Source of the DNA: Acidobacteriota bacterium
Lineage (GTDB): Bacteria > Acidobacteriota > Thermoanaerobaculia > UBA5066
DNA: 64,000 bases
Reading direction: 5' to 3'
Assembly: GCA_016716715.1 (NCBI GenBank)
Contig: JADJVE010000019.1
Location: forward strand, 320,517 to 384,516
Below the pieces are notes generated by a model, which worked only from the letters and a program-made list of their open reading frames with translations, was not told the origin of the DNA and ran no database searches. The position numbers and the translations under genes were made by a program. Below are positions 54,138-63,938 of this stretch, in pieces; positions within the stretch are counted from its first letter, which is position 1; each line of letters begins with the position of its first letter.

Positions 54138-55541
54138 GTGTACTTCAAGCAGTTCTACCTCGGGTGCCTCGCGCACGCCTCCTACCTCATCGGCGACGCC
54201 GGCGAGGCGGCCGTCGTGGACCCGCGCCGCGACGTGGACGAGTATCTCGACGAGGCCCGCGCGCAGGGCCTCACGATCAAGTGGGTCCTCGAGACGCACC
54301 TCCACGCGGACTTCGTGAGCGGCCACCGGGAGCTCGCGGCGCGGACGGGCGCCACGATCGTCTTCGGCGACAAGGCCCGCGCGGCCTTTCCGCACCGCGG
54401 GGTGAACGGCGGCGAGGAGATCGCTCTCGGCGGCCTCGTCCTGCGCTTTTTAGAGACCCCCGGCCACACGCCCGAGAGCATCTCGATCCTCGTCCTCGAC
54501 CCCGAGCCGCGCCTCGTCTTCACGGGCGACACGCTCTTCATCGGCGACGTCGGCCGGCCCGACCTCGCGGCCTCGCCGGGCGGCGTCACGCCGCAGGACA
54601 TGGCCGGCGCGCTCTACGACTCGCTGCACGGCAAGCTCCTGACGCTGCCGGACGACGTCGCCGTCTACCCGGCGCACGGCGCGGGCTCGCTCTGCGGCCG
54701 GAACATCTCGAGCGAGACGTCCTCGACGATCGGCGTGCAGCGCCGGACGAACTACGCGCTCCGCCCGATGCCGAAAGAGGACTTCGTGCGCCTGATGACG
54801 GCGGATCTCCCGGAGGTCCCCGCGTACTTCCCGCGCGACGTCGAGCTGAACCGCGCCGGCGCGCCGCCGCTCGAGACGCGCGCCCCCGCCGCGCTCGACG
54901 CCTCCGAGGTGCGCCGCCTCGCGGAGGCTGGCGCGACCGTCCTCGACGTCCGTCCGCCCGCAGCCTTCGGCGCCGGGCACCCCGAGAGTGCCGTGCACAT
55001 AGGCCTCTCGGGACAGTTCGCGTCGTGGGCGGGAGCGCTCCTCCCGCCCGAGAAGCCGATCGTCCTCGTCACGGAAGACGCGGCGCAGGCGCAGGAGGCG
55101 GCGACGCGCCTCGCGCGCGTCGGCCTCGAGAACGTCGCGGGCTACCTGGACGGTGGCGTCGCGGCGTGGGACCGCGGGGGCTTTCCGGTCGCGCGCCTGG
55201 AGCAGATCGACGTCGCCGAGCTGGAGGCGCGGCGGCTGGAGGATCCCGGCCTGAAGATTTTCGACGTGCGGCGCCCAGGCGAGTACTCCGCGGGCCACGT
55301 GCCCGGCGCGGTGCCGGTCCCGCTCGACCGGCTCGCGCGCGAGATCGACACGATGCCGGTCGCTGGCCGCATCGCGATCATCTGCGCGAGCGGCTACCGG
55401 TCGAGCGTCGCGGGCAGCCTGCTGCTCCACCGGAAGGGCGCCGAGCCGATCAACGTCGTCGGCGGCACGAACGCCTGGGTCGCCGCGGGATATCCGGTCG
55501 GTAAGGGGAGGAGAGAGAGAGGGGGGATTTCTAGAAGGTGA
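54138..55541 (+). CDS. Persulfide dioxygenase-rhodanese fusion (MBL fold plus two rhodanese domains)
   Basis: A 467-residue protein. The N-terminal metallo-beta-lactamase domain of ETHE1 type (1-240) has ETHLHADFVSGH (HxHxD), TPGHTPES and FTGDTLFIGDVGRPDL. Two rhodanese domains follow: the first (about 255-355) lacks the active Cys, the second (about 360-460) has it in ICASGYRSS. The enzyme oxidises glutathione persulfide to sulfite and thiol and handles sulfane sulfur. GTG at 54138 gives the typical YFKQFYLGCLAHASYLIG. The final residues (RRERGGISRR) and the TGA stop come from the dispersed element, so the natural C-terminus seems altered. Confidence 0.9.
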   Translation: MYFKQFYLGCLAHASYLIGDAGEAAVVDPRRDVDEYLDEARAQGLTIKWVLETHLHADFVSGHRELAARTGATIVFGDKARAAFPHRGVNGGEEIALGGLVLRFLETPGHTPESISILVLDPEPRLVFTGDTLFIGDVGRPDLAASPGGVTPQDMAGALYDSLHGKLLTLPDDVAVYPAHGAGSLCGRNISSETSSTIGVQRRTNYALRPMPKEDFVRLMTADLPEVPAYFPRDVELNRAGAPPLETRAPAALDASEVRRLAEAGATVLDVRPPAAFGAGHPESAVHIGLSGQFASWAGALLPPEKPIVLVTEDAAQAQEAATRLARVGLENVAGYLDGGVAAWDRGGFPVARLEQIDVAELEARRLEDPGLKIFDVRRPGEYSAGHVPGAVPVPLDRLAREIDTMPVAGRIAIICASGYRSSVAGSLLLHRKGAEPINVVGGTNAWVAAGYPVGKGRRERGGISRR

Positions 55542-55584
55542 AGAGACGCGCGTCTTCCTTCGCAGGAAATCCCCTCTCCCGGGT
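55507..55584. repeat. Compact hairpin form of the element between convergent genes (55507-55545 and 55555-55584)
   Basis: A GA-rich tract then GGGGATTTCTAGAAGGTGAA pairs with TCTTCCTTCGCAGGAAATCC, which runs on into CCTCTCCC, with only about nine bases between. It gives the rhodanese gene its stop codon on the plus strand and, on the minus strand, covers the expected C-terminal codons of the dihydropyrimidinase. It could act as a bidirectional terminator hairpin. GGGTTTTCC follows on the right. Confidence 0.75.
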
Positions 55585-56927
55585 TTTCCTCTGAATACCC
55601 CGTCTTTAACGATGATCTCGCCCCGCGAGATCACGACGTCCGCCGCGCCCTGTACGACTCTTCCTTCGTAGGGCGTGTAGTCGACGCGCTGGTGGAGAGT
55701 CTTCGCGCTGAGCGTGACCTTCCGGTTCGGGTCGAAGACGACGATGTCGGCGTCCGAGCCCGGCGCGATCGTGCCCTTCTTCGGGAAGAGGCCGAAGATC
55801 TTCGCGGGCGAGGTGGACGTCAGCTCGACGAAGCGGTTCGGCGAGATGCGGCCCTTCACGACGCCGCCGTCCCAGAGGAGCGACATGCGCGTCTCGATGC
55901 CGGGAGCGCCGTTCGGGATCTTCGAGAAGTCGTCCTTCCCGAGGAGCTTCTGGTCCTTCATGCAGAACGGGCAGTGGTCGGTCGAGACGGCCTGCAGGTC
56001 GTTCATCTTCAGCCCGCGCCAGAGCGCCTCCTCGTTGCCCTTCGCGCGGAGGGGCGGCGACATGACGTACTTGGCGCCCTCGAACCCGGGCTCCTCGTAG
56101 TTGTCGTACGAGAGGAAGAGGTACTGCGGGCAGGTCTCGGCGTGCATCGGGAGGCCGCGATCGCGCGCCTCGGCGATCTTCTCGAGCGCCTCGGCGGCCG
56201 AGAGGTGGACGACGTAGAGCGGGACGTTCGCCATCTCGGCGAGGCAGATCGCGCGGTACGTCGCCTCGGCCTCGGCGCGCGGCGGGCGCGTGAGGGCGTG
56301 CCACTTCGGGGCCGTGTGGCCCTCGGCGATCGCGCGCCGGACGAGGACGTCGATGACGTCGCCGTTCTCGGCGTGCATGCAGATCGTGCCGCCGTTCTCG
56401 CCCGTCTTGAGCAGCGCGCGGAAGATGGACCCGTCGTCCAGCATGAGAACGCCGCGGTAGGCCATGAAGAGCTTGAACGACGTCACGCCTTCCTTCACGA
56501 GGACGTCCATCTCCTTTTCGACGGCGTCCGGAAGGTCCGTGATGATCATGTGGAAGCCGTAGTCGATCGCGGCCTTGCTCTCGGCCTTCTTCATCCAGGC
56601 GTCCCGCGCCTCGCGCAGCGTCTGGCCCTTGTACTGGATCGCGAAGTCCACGATGGACGTCGTTCCGCCGTGCGCGGCGGCGATCGTCCCGGACTCGAAG
56701 TCGTCCGCCGAGGTCGTGCCGCCGAACGGCATGTCGAGGTGCGTGTGCGCGTCGATGCCGCCGGGGATCACGAGCTTGCCCGTCGCGTCGAGGACGGGCG
56801 CGTCGATTGCGGGAGCGGCCCCGTGCGCGAAGATCGCGGAGATCGTGGGGCCGTCGACGAGGACGTCGCCGAGGTAGTCGTCGACTGCCGTGACGATGCG
56901 GCCGCCCTTGATGAGGAGCTTGTTCAC
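55554..56927 (-). CDS. hydA: Dihydropyrimidinase (D-hydantoinase), 3' end without a nearby stop
   Basis: About 458 residues match the family: DAHTHLDMPFGGTTSADDF (two metal His), FKLFMAYRG (carbamylated Lys), MHAENGD, VHLSAAEAL, STDHCPFCM (Asp), and the terminal FRGKPGRGDFLRRK. It opens dihydrouracil or dihydrothymine to N-carbamyl-beta-amino acids. GTG at 56927 overlaps the next minus-strand gene (GTGA). The frame does not stop at the expected place: it runs on antisense through the rhodanese gene to 54450. The C-terminal codons coincide with the dispersed element, so an insertion or an indel has probably removed the true stop; a one-base shift would give TAG within the element. The end given is the last family-like residue. 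Confidence 0.87.
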
Positions 56928-57791
56928 AGGGCCACCAGCGGCCCGTAGGTCTCCGGCCGCCTGTCCCGGAAGAACTGCCACGTCCGCCGGACCTCCTCGA
57001 TCATGTCGAGGTCGCACGTCGCGACGAGGAGCTCGTCTTTGTGCTCGCTCGCGGTCGCGAGGAAGTTGCCGCGCGGGTCGACGACGTACGACGAACCGTA
57101 GAAGCGGCCGATGTTCCACGGGGCCTCCGTGCCGACGCGGTTGATCGCGCCCACGAAGTACCCGTTGGCGACCGCGTGCGCGGGCTGCTCGAGCTTCCAG
57201 AGGTACTGCGAGAGACCGGCGACCGTCGCGGACGGGTTGAAGACGATCTCGGCGCCGTTCAGCCCCAGCGCGCGCGCGCCCTCGGGGAAGTGGCGGTCGT
57301 AGCAGATGTAGACGCCTACCTTCGCGTAGCGCGTCTGGAAGACGGGGTAGCCCATGTTCCCCGGCTTGAAGAAGTACTTCTCCCAGAAGCCCGACGTGTG
57401 CGGGATGTGGTTCTTGCGGTACTTGCCGAGGTACGTTCCGTCCGAGTCGTACACGGCGGCGGTGTTGTAGTAGACGCCGGCGTCCTCGCGCTCGTAAACG
57501 GGCACGACGACGGCCATGCGGTACTTCTTCGCGATCTTCGCGATGGCCTCGGTCGTCGGCCCGGGCACGGGCTCGGCGGCGTCGTACCAGCGGGGATCCT
57601 GCGACGGGGCGGAAGTACGGCCCGTTGAAAATCTCCTGCAGGCCGAGGATCTGGACGCCCTTTTTGCCGGCCTCGTGAATGAGCTTCACGTGCAGGTCCA
57701 TCGCGGCCTTCTGCACCTTCGCGAGCGAGGCCTTCGGGTCCGAGACGGGGTTGTGCGTCTGGATCAGGCCGACCGTGACCTTGCGCGGCAT
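56924..57791 (-). CDS. Beta-ureidopropionase (carbon-nitrogen hydrolase), one frameshift
   Basis: A nitrilase-fold enzyme of about 288 residues. The triad is visible: Glu in GLQEIFNGPYF, Lys in GKYRKNHIPH, Cys in VYICYDRHFPEGAR. The KNHIP and YICYDRHFPEGAR motifs are those of beta-alanine synthases, which hydrolyse N-carbamyl-beta-alanine to beta-alanine, CO2 and ammonia. N-terminal (MPRKVTVGLIQTHN) and main parts are in different frames. Removing one C of CGCCCCGTC near 57608 gives FRPSQDPRWYDAAEPVPGP and restores one gene. ATG 57791 shares a base with the upstream stop (TAATG overlap). Confidence 0.88.
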
Positions 57792-59254
57792 TAGAACCAC
57801 CTCTCGATGACGACCTTCTGGTCCGTGTAGAACGCGATGCCGTCGCGGCCGTGCGCCTTCACGTCGCCGAAGAAGCTCTCCTTCGACCCGCCGAACGGGA
57901 AGAACGACATGGGCGCCGCGACGCCGACGTTCACGCCCACCATCGCCGGCGGCGCCTGCGACGCGAACGTCCGCGCGGACTTGCCGCTCCCCGTGAAGAT
58001 CGACGTCGCGTTCGCCTGCGGGTGGTCGTGCAGGAGCGCGAGCGCCGAAGCGAGGTCCGGCACGTTCATGAGCGACAGCACCGGCCCGAAGATCTCCTCG
58101 CGTCCGATGGAGGACTCGGCGAGACCTTGTCGAAGACGGACGCCCCGAGGAAGAACCCGTTCTGGCGGCCTTTCACGGTGACGCCGCGGCCGTCGAGGAC
58201 GAGCTCGGCCCCCTCGGCGAGGCCCTTGTCGATGAGGAGAGACGCTGGCGCGCCGCCTCGCGGATGACCGGGCCCATCGTGACGCCCGGCTCGAGGCCGT
58301 CGCCGACCTTGATCGCCTTCGCGGCCGCGACGAGGCGCTCGCGCACGTCCGCGTGGTGGCTCGCCGCCCACCGTGACGACGATCGAGCCGGCGAGGCACC
58401 GCTCGCCCGCGCAGCCGTAGCAGGACTCCGAGACGATGCCGATCGACTTGTCGAGGTTCGCGTCCGGCATCACGACGATGAAGTTCTTCGCGCCCCCGAG
58501 CGCCTGCACGCGCTTGCCGGCGTGCGACGCCGTCCGGTAGACGTGCCTCGCGACGGGCGTCGAGCCGACGAACGACACGCCCTTCACGTCCGGATGCTCG
58601 CAGAGCCCGTTCACGACGTCCGCTCCGCCGCGTTCACGAGGTTCACGACGCCGGGCGGGACGCACTTCGGAGAGCAGCTCGTGCATGCGTTTTCTGCGAA
58701 AGCGGGACGAGCTCGGACGGCTTCACGACGAACGTGTTGCCCGTCGCCACCGCGAACGGCAGGAACCAGAGGGGGACCATGGCGGGGAAGTTGAACGGCG
58801 CGATCGCCCCGAAGACGCCCATGGGCTGGCGGTGGACGTCGCAGTCCAGCCCGCGCGCGATGTCCTCGAGGCCGTAGCCCATCATCATCGAGGGCATCCC
58901 GCACGCAACCTCGACCGCCTCGATGCCGCGCCGGACGGACCCGCGCGACTCGTCCAGCGTCTTGCCGTGCTCGGTCGTGACGATGCGGGAGATCTCCTCG
59001 AAGTGCTCCTCGAGCCGGTTCTTGAACGCGAACATCGCGCGCGCCCTCTCCACGACGGGCGTCGCGCGCCATCCGGGGAAAGCCGCCTTCGCGGCGGCGA
59101 CGGCCGCGTCCACGTCGGCGCGCGTCCCGAGCGGTGACTTCGCGATGACGGCGCCCGTGGCGGGTTGTAGACGTCGCAGGACGACGTCGCGCGCGAAGTC
59201 GATCCACGCGCCTCCGACGAAGTCGCGCAGGAGGGAGCGTTCGTCATCCGGCAC
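57791..59254 (-). pseudogene. mmsA: Methylmalonate/malonate-semialdehyde dehydrogenase, broken by several frame changes
   Basis: Pieces in three frames add up to one aldehyde dehydrogenase of about 487 residues: VPDDERSLLRDFVGGAW, IAPFNFPAMVPLW, VPPGVVNLVN, GLCEHPDVKGVSFVGSTPVARHVY, GCAGERCLAG with the catalytic Cys, GREEIFGPVLSLMN, PFGGSKESFFGD, FYTDQKVVIERWF. The GERC motif is that of CoA-acylating MmsA/IolA, which turns (methyl)malonate semialdehyde into acetyl- or propionyl-CoA. Frame changes occur near 58690, 58665, 58625, 58370, 58240 and 58125. Such density without loss of conserved residues points to sequencing indels rather than decay. GTG 59254 follows TTTATCGG, a possible -10. Confidence 0.8.
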
Positions 59255-59310
59255 CTCCGATAAAGCGGGAGCGCCGATTCTAGACCGGGGAGAGCGAATC
59301 TCAGCTGCGG

Positions 59311-61390
59311 CTACCGGTAGTAACCGTTCACGTCGAGGACGAGGTTCAGCGAGCCGTTCGTGTTGTTCCGCACGGTCACGCGGCCGGTGCCGTCGCTCGA
59401 AAGGAAGAGGTGCGCGTTGTTCGCCCGCGTCCGGCCGGCCCGGAAGCTGACCGTCGAGACGGCTGGCGGAGACACGAGCGTCGCGGGGTAAATCACGAGG
59501 TCGCCGGCGGCGGCCGGGCTCACGATCGTGACGTTCGCCGAGACCGTCTGCGTCCCGGCCGGAACGCCGCACGAACCGACGAGCGTGAACGTGCGCGAGG
59601 CCCCGGCGCCGAGCGCGGGTCCCGTCGAGGGGGCCCGCCGCGTTGCGGCGTGTCCACGAGGCGGCAGGGCGTGAGCGTGAAGAACGTCGTGGCCCCCTGC
59701 CGCGTCGGGGTCGGCGTAGGCGTCGGCGTTCGCGTCGGGGTCACGGTCGGAGTCGGGGGGCGGGGTGGGCAGGTCGTGGGCGTCGGGGTTCGCGTCGGGG
59801 TCAGGGTCGGGGTCCTGGTCGGCGTCGGGGTCGGCGTGCCCGGCAGGAACGTCGGCGTCTGGGTCGGGGTCGCGGTGGCCGTCGGCGTCAGGGTCGGTGT
59901 GATCGTCGGCGTCGCCGTCCGCGTCGCCGTCGCCGTCGGGGTGGGCGTCGGCGTCGGCGGGATGCCGGTTCCGTACGTGTAGAGGGGACGTCGCGGTGTA
60001 GCCCTGGTTGGATGGGTTCCGGACGGTCACTTCGACGACGCCGTCGGCGTGCGCGCCCGTCGTCGCGTTGATCGTCGTCGCGTTCACGAAGGCGACGCCC
60101 GTCGCGGCCACGCCGCCGATCGTGACGGTCGCGCCCGAGACGAACCCCGTGCCCGAGATCGTGACCGCGGTGCCGCCGGCGGTCGGGCCCGCGTTCGGGG
60201 CGACGTCCGTGACGATGGGGCCCGCGACCGTGCCGAAGCAGCTGGGGCGGCCCTCGACGTACGTCCGGATGCGCGCCGTGACGGCCTGGCTCGTCTCGCC
60301 CGGCACGCCGAGGAACATCTTGATGTTCGAGTATCCGCCGGAGCAGTGCGTGTGGGGCGAAGCCGAAATTGTGCCTTCCGAGCTCGTGCGCCACGACCAT
60401 GAAGTCCCAGTACGTGAACGAGATGTTCGTCGGAGCGACGCCCGAGAGGCTCGCGCTGACGCCGTACCCGGCGCCGCCGCAGAGCGCGTTCAGGTAGGCG
60501 ATGCCGCCGCCGAGGCCCTTCCCCGAGAGCATGTGCGCCGTCGCCCGGGGAACGGTGCCGCGGTTCGTGCTCCAGTACGAAACGAACTCCGACAGCGCGG
60601 CGGACGTGCCGCTCGTCGCGTTCCACGGGTCCGCCGCCGTCGTCCAGATGGAGAGGTGGTTCACCTGGAGCGTCACGAGAACGTCGCGCTGGTAAACCGC
60701 CGAGACGAAGGCGGAAGAGGTCGCCGACGTACTTTCGTGAGGTTCGTCGTGGAGTTGAACTTCGCGTAGAGCTCGTAGTCCGTCTCCACGGCGATTCCCG
60801 CGAAGTACATGACGTTGCTCAGCGCGCGCCGGTTCAGCGAGGCGGGCGGGTTTTCGTCTCGGGAACGGGAAGCGAGTCCGTTCCGCACGTGAAGGTCCGC
60901 ATCGCGTCGGGACGTCGGTCTCGGGGTCCGGCGTCCGGACGAGGGTGCGGCCGGGAGGTCCGTCGCCGTAAGGGTGACGCTCCGGCCCGAGGACCGAGAC
61001 GCGCCGCCCGTGATCACGAAGCCGCGGGCGAGCGTCCCGCGCGCGAGGACGACGACGGACGACGGATCGCCGATGACGCGCCCCGTGAACCAGCGGTCGG
61101 TGGAGCCGGGGCGAGGGGTGTCGCCGAACGGCCGTGGACGACGATCTGGGCGTCCGGCGCGAAGACCTGCCGCTGGAAACCTCGAATTCCACGCTCGTTC
61201 CGTCGTCGAGCGTGACGGGCTGGGTCGTGATCCGGGCGTCCGGCCCGAAGCGGCCCGTCGAGAACCGGAACGTCCTGTCGTCCACGACCCGCTCGGCGTC
61301 GGCCCGGGCGGCGCCGAAGAGGCCGAACGCGGCCAGCGCGGCGGCCGCAAGGACACGCCCACCCGTACGCCCGCGCGAAACCCGGTTCAT
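59311..61390 (-). pseudogene. Secreted metalloprotease with IPT/TIG domain, Thr-Pro linker and C-terminal domain; multiple frameshifts
   Basis: Signal peptide MNRVSRGRTGGRVLAAAALA... at 61390. The catalytic part contains VVAHELG-HNFGFAPH, an HExxHxxGxxxH-type zinc motif of reprolysin-like peptidases with an extra Arg codon after HELG, and a following THC/GGYSNI segment in another frame. Then an IPT/TIG domain (IVTDVAPNAGPTAGGTAVTISGTGF), a Thr-Pro repeat linker (about 59697-59960), and a C-terminal domain containing FFTLTPCRLVDT and ending AHLFLSSDGTGRVTVRNNTN with LDVNGYYR, a type I associate with acidobacterial secreted proteins. At least five frame changes are needed. Probably an exported protease with a surface-display tail. 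Confidence 0.7.
59697..59960 (-). repeat. Low-complexity Thr-Pro linker repeat
   Basis: On the plus strand the region is a run of GTCGGGGTCGGCGTC-like units. On the minus strand one frame reads alternating Thr and Pro. It encodes the flexible linker of the secreted protease and explains several spurious Asp-rich and Gly-Val-rich frames here. Confidence 0.7.
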
Positions 61391-61451
61391 GGACACACTT
61401 CCTGACAAGTAGTGTCGAGGCCCCCACGGCGAGTGCGCGATCATGCGGGGG

Positions 61452-63033
61452 TGACCCGGTCCGAACGCTTCGCAGCGTGCGCCGCCGCCGCCGCCTGGTC
61501 GCGTGGGGCTGGCCGGCCCTGACGTCGTCGGGTACGAGGGCCCGTACGACGAGGGCAACACGCTCTGCGCGGCCACGCGGTTCTCGCGGGCGAGACGCCG
61601 TACCGCGACTTCTGGGCCTTCACCCCCCGGGACGACGTGGCTTCTCTCGCCGGCGCGTTCCCGGGTCTTGGCGCCACGCTCGGCGTCGAGCGCTGCCGTG
61701 AAGATCGGCGTCGTCGCGCCCGCGGCCGTCCTCCTATTCCTGCTCGCGCGGCCCGCGGCGCGGAAAGGATGGGCCGCCGCGTCCGCGCTGCTCTTCGTCG
61801 TCCTCCCCGACGCAGACGCCCTCGCTGCGGTCGCGCGACGCCGGCCTGCGTCCTCGTCCTCGCCACGCTGCGCGCCGCGTGCGCGCCCACGGACCGCCCG
61901 CGCCGCCGCGCGCTCGTCTCGTCGCCGGGCTCTCGCGGGCCTCACGTTCTGGTTCAAGCAGGGATTTCGTCGGGGCTGCGGCGGTGGCGGGAGGCGATCG
62001 CCGTGGGGACGTCCGCCGCCCTGAGTGCGCCGTTAGGCGGAAGCTTCGCGCGACTCTCTTCGACGCTCTCATCCCCTTCGCCGTCGGGCTTTCACCGGCC
62101 TGACCCACTCTGGCGGCGACATGGCCAGAGAGGACCTTCAAGAATTTCTTCGAACAGGCGATCCTGTTCCCGCCTTCGTCGTTCGGGCGATTCCGCTCGA
62201 TTCCCCTTTCCTTGCGGTTCGAGCAGGTCACCGGAGCCTTCGGACGGGATTTCTTCGAATGTGGCTCTGAATGCGGCCGCGGTGCCGATCCTCTTCGTGC
62301 GGTTCTTGTGGCGCTGGCAGGCGGCATGCGGGAGTGGCTCTGCGGCGAGGCGCGAAGCGGCACGGCTGCGTCCGCGTCCGTCCTGCTGGCTTCTTCCGTC
62401 GCCGGTTTTCTTCTCCTCGCGGCGCCTTGGCAACGGGCGGATCTCGAGCACCTGAACCCCGCCCTCGCGCTCGCGCTCGTGGCGCTGGCGGCTCTCGCGG
62501 GGCCGCGCGGGGATCGCCGCTCCGCGGCGCTGCGTGCCGCAGGCGCGGCGCTCTTCGCCGCAGTGGCGCTCGCCCAGCTCTCGTAGCTCTCGCGGCGCCT
62601 CGCGGGGCGCGAGGGACTACGTTTCCGTCCGACCTCGCGGAGCGGGCGCGCTTCGTCACTGGCGGGTCGAAAGCCAGGCGAGCGCATTTCGTCGGGAACG
62701 AGCGTCACGATTGGCTCGTCTACAACGCGCCCCTCGTCTACTTCCTCGCAGGCCCCTTCTTGAACGCGACGCTTCGCTAAAACAATCCCACCCGCGTCAT
62801 CACGGCGCGTACCGTGCAGGAGGAGATCGTCCGGTCGCTGGAGGCCTCCGGCGCGCGCTGGATCATCCTGAGCGCAGGGCCGCCTCCCGGCGGAGAGCCG
62901 AACGGAAGCTCGCTTTCGAGCGGCGTCGTCGTCCTCGACAGCGGGAGTGGATCGCGCGCCGCGCGCGCGAAGGCAGCGCAGTTCCGGGAGCACTCGCGTG
63001 ATGAGGATCGAGGAACCGGCTACGCGGCGCTGA
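61452..63033 (+). pseudogene. GT39-like integral membrane glycosyltransferase, fragmented by frame changes
   Basis: Fragments in several frames fit one membrane protein of about 525 residues: DVVGYEGPYDEGNTLCAATRFSRG, then TPYRDFWAFHPPGTTWLL, the YxDFW...PPG motif common in PMT/ArnT-like (GT39) proteins, hydrophobic stretches (VKIGVVAPAAVLLFLLARPAA, LALALVALAALAG), GNERHDWLVYNAPLVYF, and a C-terminal half with VQEEIVRSLEASGARWIILS and EPNGSSLSSGVVVLD. The frame giving VMRIEEPATRR stops at 63033, overlapping the convergent epimerase by 14 bases. The substrate is unknown. The number of breaks suggests poor sequence quality. Confidence 0.55.
62137..62265 (+). repeat. Possible element-like motifs in the fragmented membrane gene
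   Basis: AAGAATTTCTTCGAACAGG (62140-62158) and CGGGATTTCTTCGAATGTGG (62246-62265) resemble the left-arm core, but both are in plus orientation, lack GA or CT tracts, and could be ordinary coding sequence (NFFEQ, DFFEC). Listed only as weak candidates. Confidence 0.25.
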
Positions 63034-63938
63034 CGCCGAGGGCCGGCGGCGAAGCCTTCGTCCAGCGTCCTCGGGCGATATCCACGCACGCCGCGGCGAA
63101 CGGCCCGCGGGGGTGGTCCGCGTCCTGGTTCAGGCCGAGGGAGCGCCTCGGGCGTAGGGAAGAAGGAGGGCGAGACCTTCACGGCGAGCGAGGCCGCAGC
63201 CATCGCAAGCGGCAGCCGGGACGTGGAAAATGCGGCGCCGCTGCCCCAGCGCGGTCGCGATGCGCGCGACGAGGTCGATCGAACGACAGCACCGTCGCGC
63301 CCGACACGCCCCACGTTCCACCGGCTGCGGCCGCGCTCGAGCGCGATCTCGACGGCGGCCGCCACGTTCTCGACGTGGACGGGCTGGACAACCCCGCGGT
63401 CCCGGGGCCGAAGACAGGGGAAGACGCCGGGCGCGTTCTTCACGAAGCTCGACGAGGCGCGCGAAGTGGAGGCCGCCGCCCTCGCCGTAGACCATGATCG
63501 GCCGGGCGACAGACGCCCAGGATCCCGGAAGCCGCGACGAGCGCCTCCGCATCGACCTTCGACTGCCTGCCGTAGCGCTGTTCTTCTTAGCGTACGCGGC
63601 CGAGACCGCCGAGACGTAGACGACGCGCGCCGCCGCCCGCAGCGCGCCGCCACTGCGGGAACGTTGCGCGTCCCGTCGACGTTCACGGTGCGGATCTTTT
63701 CCGGCAGGTTTGGAAGCATCGCGGCCGCTGGCGTGGACGACGGCGGTGACGCCCGAGCCGAAACGGCTCGGCTGCCAGGGTCGAGGATGTCCCCCCACGA
63801 GGTCGACGCGCCCGGCAGGTCGGCAGGAAGACCTTCGGCGGCAGGAACTAGGCCGCGGACCCGAAGGCCCAAGGCGGTGAGACGGCGCGCGACGCGGCGG
63901 CCGACTGAGCCAGCCATGACTCCGGTGAGAAAGATCAT
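63020..63938 (-). pseudogene. NAD-dependent epimerase/dehydratase-like protein, frameshifted
   Basis: The start MIFLTGVMAGSVGRRVARRLTALG is a Rossmann nucleotide-binding motif with a slightly altered glycine pattern (TGVMAGSVG instead of TGATGFVG, perhaps another indel). Fragments in other frames give TVNVDGTRNV, VYVSAVSAAYAKKN (Ser/Tyr region), VYGEGGGLHFARLVEL and the C-terminal YRPRTLDEGFAAGLGVSAA, with stop at 63020. Resembles NDUFA9-type or extended short-chain reductases. At least four frame changes. Convergent with the membrane glycosyltransferase fragment. The remaining 62 bases to the window end show no gene. Confidence 0.6.

Noticed and set aside
49732..54318. Plus-strand open frame of 1528 codons
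   Set aside because: Antisense to the kinase-SBP fusion and the aminotransferase, both with full family motifs; the frame has no recognisable domain.
54450..55553. C-terminal extension of the dihydropyrimidinase
   Set aside because: Composition is antisense to the rhodanese gene and unlike the enzyme family; treated as run-on after loss of the stop.
59697..59960. Regular short repeats resembling a CRISPR array
   Set aside because: Units are about 6-15 bases without unique spacers and encode a Thr-Pro linker in the secreted protease.
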